From Alloyangia pacifica (GTDB lineage Bacteria; Pseudomonadota; Alphaproteobacteria; Rhodobacterales; Rhodobacteraceae): a stretch of 64,000 nt of DNA. The translations under genes and the position numbers were made by a program. The notes beneath the pieces are model-generated. The model saw only the letters and a program-made list of their open reading frames with translations. It searched no databases and was not told the DNA's origin. Of this stretch, positions 1 through 8,281 are shown piece after piece (positions within the stretch are counted from its first letter, which is position 1; each line of letters opens with the position of its first letter). The stretch lies in assembly GCF_020524285.1 (NCBI RefSeq), contig NZ_JAIVKX010000004.1, positions 354,093-418,092 on the forward strand, written 5' to 3'.

Positions 1-248
1 ACCGCCACCTTGAGACCCTGCGCGGTCAGCATCATGCCGAAGGTCTCGATGAAGGTGGACTTGCCCACGCCCGGCGTGCCCGAAAGCCCGATCCGCAGCC
101 CCTGGCGGCCACTGCCGCGCAAACGATCAAGCAAGGCCGTCGCCTGCGCCCGGTGATCGGCCCGCCCGCTTTCCACAAGCGTGATCGCCCGCGCCAGCGC
201 CCGCCGCTCGCCCGCCTCGATGCGCGCCGCCAGATCCTCGATATCCAT
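1..248 (-). CDS. meaB: MeaB/ArgK-type G3E GTPase, N-terminal part (cut by window start)
   Basis: Reading the minus strand from ATG at 248 gives a protein beginning MDIEDLAARIEAGERRALAR. A G1/P-loop GLSGTPGVGKSTFIE follows, then the reading frame runs off the window edge. This start and P-loop are typical of MeaB, the P-loop GTPase that protects and reloads methylmalonyl-CoA mutase with adenosylcobalamin. About 82 residues of a family that is usually over 300 residues are visible. The partner mutase gene is not in the window. The assignment rests on the P-loop context and N-terminal helix, and the rest cannot be checked here. Confidence 0.82.
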   Translation of the reverse strand, partial: MDIEDLAARIEAGERRALARAITLVESGRADHRAQATALLDRLRGSGRQGLRIGLSGTPGVGKSTFIETFGMMLTAQGLKVA

Positions 249-313
249 GCCACCTCGCTCCGTTTGCCCCGATTTGCGCCGCCCGCGCCGGCAATGTCCA
301 CCCGCCGGGTCTT

Positions 314-512
314 TCTTCTAGGCAAAAATATCCCGGGGGAGCCGCCCCGGGCGGCGGGGGCGGAGCCCCTTTCGGCGCCGCGCCCGTGTCTGCCGCCGGC
401 ATAGGGAGCGCCCCGCCTGCCGCGGGCCAAGGACCGCAGACAAAAGAACAGGAGGGGCTCTGCCCCCGAGGCGCTGCGCGCCTCTCCCCCGGGATATTTG
501 GACCCAGAAGAA
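314..512. repeat. REP-like inverted-repeat element between meaB and hrpB
   Basis: The arm at 314-342 (TTCTTCTAGGC, then AAAAATATCCCGGGGGAG) is matched with a few mismatches by its reverse complement at 484-512. GC-rich sub-hairpins lie between them, including GCCGCCCCGGGCGGC at 341-355 and GAGGCGCTGCGCGCCTC at 469-485. The whole 249-516 interval has no convincing gene. The element sits downstream of hrpB (minus strand) and upstream of meaB, so it may end hrpB transcription as well as being a repeated palindrome. A related half-motif (GCCTAGAAGAA) occurs near 3039-3049 and a variant near 43888. Confidence 0.6.
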
Positions 513-516
513 GGGC

Positions 517-2958
517 TCAGGTGCCGCGGGGCTTGGCGCGCAGCGTGGGGTCGGCCTCGCGCGGGTCCTCCGGCCAGGGGTGGCGCGGGTATTGCGCCTT
601 CATGTCCTTTCGCACGTCGGCGTAGGAGCCTTGCCAGAAGCCCGGCAGGTCCATGGTGGTCTGCACCGGGCGCCGGGCGGGCGAGAGCAGCGTCACCCGC
701 AGCGGCAGCTTGCCGACCATCGGGTGCGTGCGCTGGCCGAACATCTCCTGGATGCGCAGGGTGATCTCGGGGTGCTCACCGGAGTAGTCGATGGGAATCT
801 CGCGCCCGAGCGGCGTGGTGAACTTGCCCGGAACCTTGGCGTCGAGTGCCTGCATCTGGCCCCAGTCCAGCCGCGCGCGCAGCGCCGGAAGCAGGTCGAA
901 GCGCTTCCAGTCCTCGGCACTCTTCACGCCGCCCAGGAAGGGCAGCAGCCAGTCCTCGATCCCGGCAACCAGCGCCTCGGACCCCATGTCCGGCAGGTCG
1001 AGGCCCGCGGCGCGGCCGATCTCCACCCGGGCGCAGAAGCGGCGGGCGGCGTCCGAGTGCGGAATCCCGAGGTCCCTCACGCCATCCAGCATTGCCAGCG
1101 CGACAGCCTCGGCCGGGGCGTCCTTCCATTGCCGGTCATCCAGTGCCAGCACGCCGAAGCGCTCCTGTCGCCGGGCGATCACCCGGCGGTCGCGCTTGGA
1201 CCATTCGCAGACGTCGTGCCAGCCGATCTGCTCGGCGAAGAGCCCGCGCAGCTCCGACTCGGCGATGGGAATGGCCTGGCGGATGCGCGCCTCGCGCGGG
1301 TTGCCGTCGGTGTCGGTGACCACGATGAGCCGGGTCTGCGCCAGCGGGTCGGCCTCGTCCATCACCGCGCCCTTGCCGCCCGAGAGCTGGTAGCGCGGCG
1401 CATCGCCCTTGCGGCGCAGCCCGATGCGGTCGGGATAGGCAAGCGCCGCCTGCGCGGCGGGCGACAGCCGCTCGCCCTGCCCCTGTCCGGCGGCGCGCGA
1501 CAGACGTTTCGCCTCCTGCTTGATGCGCTCGAGCGCGGCGCGGGTGACCTCATAGGGGCGGCTCTCGGTGAAGCGGCGCAGGTCGCGGATGGCTTCGAGG
1601 CGGTAGCTCAGGTCGGACGGCGCGCCGCGCAGCGGGTCGCGCTCGGCCAGCAGCGCGGCGAGCGGCGCGGCCTCGGGGCCGGCGAGGCTGAGCATATGCG
1701 CCAGGCGCGGGTGCAGCGGCAGCCGGGCGAGCTGCCTGCCATGGGCGGTGATGCGCCCCTCGCCATCGAGCGCGCCGAGCATCTGCAGCAGGGCCTGCGC
1801 CTCGGCAAAGGCGCCCGGATGCGGCGCGGTGAGGAAGGGCAGGTCTTCGGGCGTGGCGCCCCAGAGCGCCAGTTCCAGCGCGAGGCCGGCAAGGTCGGCC
1901 GTCTCGATCTCGGCCGGCGGAAAGGCCTGAAGCGCGCCCTCCTCGCCCCTCGTCCAGAGCTTGTAGGCAATGCCCTCGGCGACGCGACCGCCGCGGCCGG
2001 CGCGCTGCGTGGCCTCGGCGCGGGTGACCTTTTCCGTCACCAGCCGCGACATGCCCGATCCGGGATCGAAGCGCGCGCGCCGGGCGCGGCCGCCGTCGAT
2101 CACCACGCGGATGTCCTCGATGGTCAGCGAGGTCTCGGCGATGGAGGTGGCCAGCACCAGCTTGCGGCCCTGCGTTTCGGGGCGGATCGCGGCGCGCTGC
2201 GCGCCGAACTCCATGGCGCCGAAGAGCGGGCGAATGGTGATGTGTTTCGGCAGGCGTCCTTTCAGCAGCCCCTCGGTGCGGCGAATCTCGCCCTCGCCCG
2301 GCAGGAAGGCCAGCAGCCCCCCCTCGGTCTCGGAGACGGCCTGCACGATGAGATCGGCCATCGCCTGCTCGAAGCGTTGGGTCTTGGGCACCGAGCAGTC
2401 GAGCCAGCGCGACTCCACCGGGAAGCTGCGCCCCTCGGAGGTGACGACCGGCGCCTGCATCAGCTCGCCCACCGGCCCGGCGTCGAGCGTGGCGGACATG
2501 GCGAGCAGGAGCAGGTCGTCGCGCAGGGCCCCGGCGATCTCGAGGCAGAGCGCGAGACCGAGGTCGGCATTGAGCGAGCGCTCGTGGAATTCGTCGAAGA
2601 TCACCGCGCCCACGTCCGACAGCTCGGGATCGGACTGGATCATGCGCGTGAGAATGCCCTCGGTCACCACCTCGATGCGGGTCGCCTTGGAGGTCTTGCT
2701 CTCGCCGCGAATGCGGTAGCCGATGGTCTCGCCCGGCGCCTCGCCCAGCGTCTCGGCCATGCGCGTGGCGGCGGCGCGGGCGGCGAGCCGGCGCGGCTCG
2801 AGCATGACGATGCGGCCCGGCGTCAGCCCCGCCTCGAGCATGGCGAGCGGCACGCGGGTGGTCTTGCCCGCGCCCGGCGGCGCCTGCAGCACGGCGCGGC
2901 CCCGCGTGCGCAGGGCAGAAATGAGCTCGGGAAGGGCGGCGTCGATGGGCAGTTTCAT
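517..2958 (-). CDS. hrpB: ATP-dependent RNA helicase HrpB (DEAH-box)
   Basis: The 813-aa product has the length of bacterial HrpB. Near the N-terminus it has the Walker A motif APPGAGKTTRVPLAML, then DEFHERSLNADLGLAL as the DEAH-box-type Walker B motif, SAT in AMSATLDAG as motif III, and TQRAGRGGR as motif VI. A long HrpB-specific C-terminal region follows, ending in a basic tail. The protein is a cytoplasmic SF2 helicase of poorly defined role in RNA metabolism. It starts with ATG at 2958 and is transcribed alone, with the palindromic element downstream. There is no sign of frameshift. Confidence 0.95.
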   Translation of the reverse strand: MKLPIDAALPELISALRTRGRAVLQAPPGAGKTTRVPLAMLEAGLTPGRIVMLEPRRLAARAAATRMAETLGEAPGETIGYRIRGESKTSKATRIEVVTEGILTRMIQSDPELSDVGAVIFDEFHERSLNADLGLALCLEIAGALRDDLLLLAMSATLDAGPVGELMQAPVVTSEGRSFPVESRWLDCSVPKTQRFEQAMADLIVQAVSETEGGLLAFLPGEGEIRRTEGLLKGRLPKHITIRPLFGAMEFGAQRAAIRPETQGRKLVLATSIAETSLTIEDIRVVIDGGRARRARFDPGSGMSRLVTEKVTRAEATQRAGRGGRVAEGIAYKLWTRGEEGALQAFPPAEIETADLAGLALELALWGATPEDLPFLTAPHPGAFAEAQALLQMLGALDGEGRITAHGRQLARLPLHPRLAHMLSLAGPEAAPLAALLAERDPLRGAPSDLSYRLEAIRDLRRFTESRPYEVTRAALERIKQEAKRLSRAAGQGQGERLSPAAQAALAYPDRIGLRRKGDAPRYQLSGGKGAVMDEADPLAQTRLIVVTDTDGNPREARIRQAIPIAESELRGLFAEQIGWHDVCEWSKRDRRVIARRQERFGVLALDDRQWKDAPAEAVALAMLDGVRDLGIPHSDAARRFCARVEIGRAAGLDLPDMGSEALVAGIEDWLLPFLGGVKSAEDWKRFDLLPALRARLDWGQMQALDAKVPGKFTTPLGREIPIDYSGEHPEITLRIQEMFGQRTHPMVGKLPLRVTLLSPARRPVQTTMDLPGFWQGSYADVRKDMKAQYPRHPWPEDPREADPTLRAKPRGT

Positions 2959-3057
2959 GCGCGAGGTTATGCGGGATCGCGGGCGTGGCGTCGAGGGGCG
3001 GGACTTGGGGGCTCGGCCCTCGCCGGGGTTCGTCTGCCTAGAAGAAAGCGCCGGCCT

Positions 3058-3918
3058 TCAGTTGGAGGCGACGCGGAAGACGCAGCCGTCGGAGATGAGC
3101 TGCGGCGGGGTCAGGCACAGGCCCTTGGCGACGGTGAAGGCGGCGAGCACCTTGGGCACGTAGTCGCGGGTCTCGGCAAAGGGCGGCACGCCCTGATATT
3201 TCGGGATCGAGTTTTCGCCGGCATTGTAGCCCGCGAGCACGAGGATCGGGTCGCCGTCGAAACGCTCCATGAGAAAGTCGAGGAAGGCCACGCCGCCGCG
3301 GATGTTCTGCACCGGATCGAGCGCATTGGCGACTCCGAAGCGGGCCGCGGTCGCGGGCATCAGTTGCATGAGGCCCTGCGCCCCTGCCCGGCTGACCGCA
3401 TCGCTGCGCCCGCCGGATTCCACCGCCATCACGGCCAGCGCCAGCGCCGGCGAGACGCGGGTGCCCACCGTCGCCTTGAGCAGTTCGATACCGTAGCCAG
3501 ACGCGATGTCCTGCAGGTGCTGCAGCCGCGGCGCCCCCACCCCGGTGCCGACCGGGGGCTTGCCGAGGCTGAGCAGCGCAGGCTCGAGCCGCCCCGGCCC
3601 GGAGGCCGAAAGTTCCGGCGAGACCGCCTGCCAGAACCAGTCGTAGCTGCCTGTCCCCTCGGCGCGCCCGGGCGTCCCCGAAGATCCGGGCGTGTCTGCG
3701 GCACCGGCCTGCGGCAGCGGCAGCGGTTTCGGCGGCGGGGCGACGATCTGTACCGTGATGCGCTTCTTCGTCCCCGGTTTCGGAGGGGTCACACGCTTGG
3801 GCTCGAACTCGGGAAAGGGCGGCGGGCTCTGCGCCGGCAGCGGGCTCGCCAAGAGCACCATTCCCGCGACAAGCGCGGAGGCCCGAAGAAGGGGATGTCG
3901 GAGCGCACCTGTGGTCAC
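3058..3918 (-). CDS. Lytic murein transglycosylase (SLT domain), exported
   Basis: The open frame extends upstream to 4245, but the first 109 codons are arginine/glycine-rich and look non-coding. A GTG at 3918 directly precedes a good signal peptide (basic start, LLRASALVAGMVLLASPLPAQS), so I place the start there, giving 286 residues. A proline/lysine-rich linker follows. The SLT goose-type lysozyme domain comes next, with the catalytic glutamate in VMAVESGG, then GLMQLMPATA and LAGYNAGENSI. The enzyme would cleave peptidoglycan glycan strands in the periplasm. It is divergent from the tad locus and may help open the wall for pilus assembly, but this is only suggested by position. Confidence 0.85.
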   Translation of the reverse strand: MTTGALRHPLLRASALVAGMVLLASPLPAQSPPPFPEFEPKRVTPPKPGTKKRITVQIVAPPPKPLPLPQAGAADTPGSSGTPGRAEGTGSYDWFWQAVSPELSASGPGRLEPALLSLGKPPVGTGVGAPRLQHLQDIASGYGIELLKATVGTRVSPALALAVMAVESGGRSDAVSRAGAQGLMQLMPATAARFGVANALDPVQNIRGGVAFLDFLMERFDGDPILVLAGYNAGENSIPKYQGVPPFAETRDYVPKVLAAFTVAKGLCLTPPQLISDGCVFRVASN

Positions 3919-4429
3919 TGCTGCCTCGCTTGCCTCGCCGGACCCTTGGCCGGCACCTGGCCCGGCATTTGGTCTGGCTTCTGATCTGCCTCTTCCCGGG
4001 CCCGCCTGCTGGCAGGGGACCGGATGCTGCCATCGCCCGGATCTCCGCCCGGGTCGCAGCGACCTAATGTCCGCGCGAAACGCCGCCCGGGCACCTCGCA
4101 GTGGATTGGAAACGAGTCTCGCACAGATTGAACAGACAACCAAGATTCTCCGCGAAACGCGCAAAAAATGCTGCCCGAACAGCGACTTCCGGCGTGGTTT
4201 TGCCAGATTGCGCCCGCCGAATGAAGACTTTTCAATAATAATCAACTACTTAATGGAATGTCCCAAAAAACTTTACGGACTGCAAAAACAATCCGATTCC
4301 GCCAAAGTCCCGCCTCATTCCGACGGCTTATTGAGGTCAGGCCGCGAGGGACAGGGTTGTGAGAGAGCCCGACAGATCACCCCGAAACGGTTGATGAGAG
4401 AGATCAAACTGGATTTACGGAGAGACACA
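3919..4429. promoter_or_regulatory. AT-richer divergent promoter region before the pilin gene
   Basis: This 511-bp stretch lies between the transglycosylase start and the flp gene. The part from about 4200 to 4320 is clearly less GC-rich than its surroundings, with runs such as TTTTCAATAATAATCAAC. It probably carries the promoters of both divergent transcription units. I did not find a convincing gene, or a -35/-10 pair I would defend. Confidence 0.4.
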
Positions 4430-4627
4430 ATGCTGAAATTCATCAAAACCTTCCGCAACGACGAAGATGGCGCAGTCACCGTGGACTGGGTCGTGCTGAC
4501 CGCCGCCGTGGTCGCCATGGCAGCCGGCGCCTACTCGCTGATCAGCAGCAACATGACCACCGCGCTCGAGAACGTCGGCACCAGCCTGTCCTCTGCCGCC
4601 AGCGGCACGTTCCCCACCGAAGAGTAA
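4430..4627 (+). CDS. Flp/Fap-type pilin, major subunit of the tad pilus
   Basis: The 65-residue product begins MLKFIKTFRNDEDGAVTVDW. A hydrophobic helix (VVLTAAVVAMAAGAYSLI) and a short Ser/Thr-rich tail follow. The short basic leader, the glutamate-free GAVTVDWVVLT segment and the tiny size fit Rhodobacterales Flp pilins. The upstream GGATTTACGGAGAGACACA contains GGAG as ribosome binding site. The prepilin peptidase at 14467 would process it. It has its own terminator downstream, so it is probably expressed at a higher level than the rest of the locus. Confidence 0.85.
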   Translation: MLKFIKTFRNDEDGAVTVDWVVLTAAVVAMAAGAYSLISSNMTTALENVGTSLSSAASGTFPTEE

Positions 4628-4668
4628 TAGCCGGACGCCCGACAACGAACGGGTCTCCACGGCCAGCG

Positions 4669-4706
4669 ATGCCGCCGCCGGACCAAGGTCCAGCGGCGGC
4701 ATTTTC
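4669..4706 (+). terminator. Rho-independent terminator after the pilin gene
   Basis: A perfect 10-bp stem (ATGCCGCCGC at 4669-4678 with GCGGCGGCAT at 4693-4702) closes a 14-nt loop, and TTTT follows at 4702-4705. It lies about 40 bp after the flp stop codon and separates the pilin from cpaB. Confidence 0.75.
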
Positions 4707-4917
4707 CTTGGCGGATGGTATCACGGCAGCGTGCACGCTAGGCCTCCTGCCTGGCGCAATTACGTCACTCACGAGACCTCAATCCGCCGCCATGAAGGCC
4801 CAGAACCGGCCATCTTTCACCACAATCCGGGCGTAGCATCGTCATTGGACGCGCGAGGGAAACCGGCGCACGGGAAATGCGACGGGCCGGCCCGGCCCCC
4901 ATTCGAGAGGGACAGAC

Positions 4918-5775
4918 ATGCGACTGGTATTCGGACTGGTTCTGATCGCGGGGCTCGGCCTGGCCGGCTTCGCCGTCTACTTGGCCCAGAACTACATCGG
5001 CGCCTATCAGACGGCGCTGCAGGAAGAGCGCAAGAAAACCGTGGACGCCGTGCCCACGAAGCAGATCTACGTCACCACCCGCGCCATCGCGCACGGCCAG
5101 ATCATCACCCCCGAGGACGTCCGGCTCGCGCCCTGGCCGGTGGAAATCCTGCCGCAGGACGCCTTTGCCGCCGATGCCGACCTCTTCAAGGAGGGTGACC
5201 TGCCCCGCGTCGCGATGCGCCCGCTCGAGAAGTTCGAAGCCGTGGTGCCGACCAAGGTCAGCGAGCCCGGCGGCGATGCCGGGCTGACCTCGCGACTCGA
5301 GAAGGGTCAGCGCGCCTTTGCCATCAAGGTCGACGTGCACACCGGCGTGTCCGGCTTCCTGCGCCCCGGCGACCGGGTCGATGTCTACTGGACCGGGCGC
5401 ATGCCGACCGAGGATGGCTCCCGCGCCCGTGGCGAGTTCACCAAGCTGATCCAGGCCGGCGTCCGGCTGATCGCCATCGACCAGACCTCCGACATGGAAG
5501 ATTCCGACGTGAACATCGCCCGCTCGGTCACCGTGGCCGCCAGCCCGCAGGAGATCGCCTCGCTGGCGCAGGCGCAGAGTACCGGCCGACTGTCGCTGTC
5601 GCTGATGAACGCCAACGACCAGACCGTCGCCGATGTCATCGAGGTCGACCAGCGCGTGATGCTCGGGCTCGAGCTTCCCGAGGAGCAGAAGAAAACCGCG
5701 ATCGCCCAGACCTGCACCACCCGCGTGCGGCGCGGCGGCGAAGTGGCCGAGATTCCGATCCCCTGCACGAACTGA
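4918..5775 (+). CDS. cpaB: Flp pilus assembly protein CpaB/RcpC
   Basis: The 285-residue product opens with a membrane anchor (LVFGLVLIAGLGLAGFAVYLA). A SAF-like domain follows, with the typical ITPEDVRLAPWPVEILP segment. A CpaB-type domain comes next (GQRAFAIKVDVHTGVSGFLRPGDRVDVYW). The AGAGGGACAGAC upstream of ATG is the likely ribosome binding site. CpaB acts in the periplasm with the CpaC secretin in building the outer-membrane channel of the tad pilus. Two cysteines lie near the C-terminus (TCTT and IPCTN) and might form a disulfide. Confidence 0.92.
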   Translation: MRLVFGLVLIAGLGLAGFAVYLAQNYIGAYQTALQEERKKTVDAVPTKQIYVTTRAIAHGQIITPEDVRLAPWPVEILPQDAFAADADLFKEGDLPRVAMRPLEKFEAVVPTKVSEPGGDAGLTSRLEKGQRAFAIKVDVHTGVSGFLRPGDRVDVYWTGRMPTEDGSRARGEFTKLIQAGVRLIAIDQTSDMEDSDVNIARSVTVAASPQEIASLAQAQSTGRLSLSLMNANDQTVADVIEVDQRVMLGLELPEEQKKTAIAQTCTTRVRRGGEVAEIPIPCTN

Positions 5776-5801
5776 CCCGGAATCAACAGCTTGCACAGAC
5801 G

Positions 5802-5840
5802 ACAGGAAACGGGGCGCCAGCTTGGCGCCCCGTTTCCTGT
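5802..5840 (+). terminator. Very strong hairpin between cpaB and cpaC
   Basis: An 18-bp perfect stem with a 3-nt loop (arms 5802-5819 and 5823-5840) lies just after the cpaB stop codon. No T-run follows on the plus strand. It may therefore be a processing, stability or partial-termination structure rather than a full terminator, since the genes downstream belong to the same pathway. Confidence 0.6.
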
Positions 5841-5990
5841 TGCATCATCCTGCAGCGTTGTTGCGCTGGATCCACAACAGGCGACACCGCGAAGTCATTG
5901 ATTCTTGCATGGAAACAGGTTTCCGCGCAGACTGCTCGCAAAGGCGGGCGCCACGACCCGCTCCCGAGGCGTGATCGAAAGGCAGGTCAC

Positions 5991-7409
5991 ATGAAAGCTG
6001 ACAATTTCCTCAAGGCGGCCCTTCTGGGGCTGGCGCTGAGCGTGACTGCCCTCCCCCCGAGCGCGCAGGCCGACAATCTGCGGGTCGTGCGGACCGGCAC
6101 GGAAAGCACGCTGAACGTGCCGATGAACCGCGCCGTGGTGGTCGAAAGCGACTCGCCCTTCGCGGAGCTCTCCATCGCCAACCCCGCGATCGCCGACATC
6201 TCGTCGCTGTCGGACCGGACCATCTACGTCCTCGGCAAGACGCCCGGCACGACGACGCTGACAATTCTCGACGAGAACGGCCGGCTGATCACCAATGTCG
6301 ACGTGCGCGTCGCGGCGGATGTCACCGAGTTCAAGGAACGCCTGCGGCAGATCCTTCCGGGCGAGAACATCGAGGTGCGCACCGCCAATGACGGCATCGT
6401 GCTGTCCGGCACCGTCTCCAGCACCCAGAAGCTCGACCGTGCGCTGGACCTTGCACAGCGCTATGCACCCGAGCGGGTGTCGAACCTGATGTCGGTCGCC
6501 GGCGTGCAGCAGGTCATGCTCAAGGTGCGCTTTGCCGAGATGCAGCGCTCGGTCGCCAAGACCCTGCGCAGCTCGCTGTCGCTCAGCGGCGACCTGCTTG
6601 GCGGCGACCTGGGGCTGAGCTCCGAAACCGGCACCTGGATCGACGGCGACAACGCCCTCGGCTCGGCGGTGGACGTCGCCGATGGCACCGAGGGTGCCGC
6701 GGTCTTCGGCTTCAACGCCGGCGGGCTCGAGGTGGGCATCCTGCTCGAGGCGCTCGAATCCAAGGGCGTGGTCCGCACGCTGGCCGAACCCAACCTGACC
6801 GCCCTTTCCGGGCAGGAGGCGAAGTTCCTCGCGGGCGGCGAATACCCCGTCCCTGTCGCGCAGGACGAAGGCACGATCTCAGTCGACTTCAAACCGTTCG
6901 GCGTCGAGCTGAACTTCATCCCGCGGGTTGTCGACGGCGACCTGATCAACCTCGAGCTGCAGGCCGCGGTCTCCTCGATCGACACCACCAACGGTGTCGA
7001 CACCGACCAGATCCGCGTCGATGCCTTCCGCCGCCGCGAAACCTCGACCACCGTCGAAATGCGCGACGGCGAGAGCTTTGCCATCGCCGGCCTGCTGCAG
7101 GACGATTTCACCGACCTGAACGGTCAGGTGCCCTGGCTGGGCGACGTGCCGGTACTCGGCGCGCTGTTCCGCAGCGCCGAGTACAGCCGCCAGCAATCCG
7201 AACTGGTGATCATCGTGACACCGCACCTGGTGACCCCGACCCGCGGCCAGGCGCTTGCCCTGCCGACCGACCGGGTGAAGCCGCCCTCCGAGCGCGACCT
7301 GTTCCTCTATGGCCGCACCGCCGCCGAGGGCAGCCGCCCGGTGAAGGGCGCGGCCGGCGAGGTCGCCAAGCAGGATTTCAACGGCTCCTACGGCTATGTG
7401 ATGGATTGA
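5991..7409 (+). CDS. cpaC: Tad pilus outer-membrane secretin CpaC/RcpA
   Basis: I start at ATG 5991 (GGCAGGTCAC upstream), because it begins a clear signal peptide, MKADNFLKAALLGLALSV, ending PPSAQA. The frame upstream of it is not needed. The 472-residue protein has an N-terminal pilus-assembly BON/N0-like region (DRTIYVLGKTPGTTTLTIL), then the secretin domain with EGAAVFGFNAGGLEVGILLEAL and the family signature VPWLGDVPVLGALFRSAEY. It forms the oligomeric outer-membrane pore for the Flp pilus. It is followed after 4 bp by the OmpA-like lipoprotein gene. Confidence 0.93.
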   Translation: MKADNFLKAALLGLALSVTALPPSAQADNLRVVRTGTESTLNVPMNRAVVVESDSPFAELSIANPAIADISSLSDRTIYVLGKTPGTTTLTILDENGRLITNVDVRVAADVTEFKERLRQILPGENIEVRTANDGIVLSGTVSSTQKLDRALDLAQRYAPERVSNLMSVAGVQQVMLKVRFAEMQRSVAKTLRSSLSLSGDLLGGDLGLSSETGTWIDGDNALGSAVDVADGTEGAAVFGFNAGGLEVGILLEALESKGVVRTLAEPNLTALSGQEAKFLAGGEYPVPVAQDEGTISVDFKPFGVELNFIPRVVDGDLINLELQAAVSSIDTTNGVDTDQIRVDAFRRRETSTTVEMRDGESFAIAGLLQDDFTDLNGQVPWLGDVPVLGALFRSAEYSRQQSELVIIVTPHLVTPTRGQALALPTDRVKPPSERDLFLYGRTAAEGSRPVKGAAGEVAKQDFNGSYGYVMD

Positions 7410-7413
7410 CCCG

Positions 7414-8079
7414 ATGCAGGCACGCAAGCAAAACACCGGCCTTTCCATGATCCGCGCCACGGGCGCAGCCGCGGGCCTTGCCCTGCTCGCCGCCTGCTCG
7501 GCGCAGGAAAGCGGTTCGGGCGTGGATGACGGCGCCTTCGGCAACGCCACGATGACCAACACGCTGGTGATGACCGGTCAGCAAGGCTACGTGCACGACC
7601 TCTCGGCCCGCTTTGCGGCGGAAGTGCCCAGCATGGTCAACTTCGCCTTCAACAGCAGCCTGCTCGACGCTTCGGCGCAGGCTGTGCTGCGCCGCCAGGC
7701 CGACTGGATCCGCCAGTTTCCGGAAGTGCGCTTCCGCGTCTACGGCCATACCGACCTCGTGGGCAGCAGCAGCTACAACAAGGCGCTCGGCCTGCGCCGC
7801 GCCCAGGCCGTGGTCGGCTACCTATCGACGCTCGGGATTTCCCGCAGCCGCCTCGAGGCGGTGGTATCCTTCGGCGAGACCCAGCCGCTCGTCGTCACCG
7901 AGGGCCGCGAACGCCGCAACCGGCGCACGGTGACCGAGGTTTCGGGATTCGTCGCGAACCACCCGTCGCTGCTTGATGGAAAGTATGCCGAGGTGATCTA
8001 TCGCGAGTATGTGCGCAGCGCTCAACCCGCGACTGTGCTCAGCGGAACATCACTCTCGCAAGACGGCGGCGGCTCCTAA
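7414..8079 (+). CDS. OmpA-family lipoprotein of the tad locus
   Basis: The 221-aa product carries a lipoprotein signal with lipobox LLAACS. The start could be the ATG at 7414 or the internal ATG 11 codons later, and the lipobox works for both. The C-terminal half is an OmpA-like peptidoglycan-binding domain (VNFAFNSSLLDASAQAVLRRQADWI, then YGHTDLVGSSSYNKALGLRRAQAV and RNRRTVTEV). It probably anchors the secretin complex to the cell wall, the role played by CpaD or RcpB in other tad systems, although no CpaD-type sequence is seen here. The stop codon lies in the loop of a small hairpin at 8068-8087. Confidence 0.85.
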   Translation: MQARKQNTGLSMIRATGAAAGLALLAACSAQESGSGVDDGAFGNATMTNTLVMTGQQGYVHDLSARFAAEVPSMVNFAFNSSLLDASAQAVLRRQADWIRQFPEVRFRVYGHTDLVGSSSYNKALGLRRAQAVVGYLSTLGISRSRLEAVVSFGETQPLVVTEGRERRNRRTVTEVSGFVANHPSLLDGKYAEVIYREYVRSAQPATVLSGTSLSQDGGGS

Positions 8080-8281
8080 CAGCCGCCCCGTCATCGTCCG
8101 ACAATACCGTACAATTACGATTTTTCGGACAAAATGTTGCCCCACTTGACCGACATTTTCTGCTTCAGCGGGTCGCTCCCGGCACGACCTTCGAGTCGGG
8201 GGGACGAGCGGCGGACGTGGTGTGTGTTGTCGTGATGCGCGTCCCTGCCACCGCCCCCGCGAGAGGCAAAGGACAAGAACA

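Noticed and set aside
580..3984. Very long plus-strand open frame (1134 codons)
   Set aside because: It is the antisense of hrpB and of the transglycosylase gene, with arginine/glycine/alanine-rich low-complexity sequence and no motifs. It is a by-product of high-GC codon bias.
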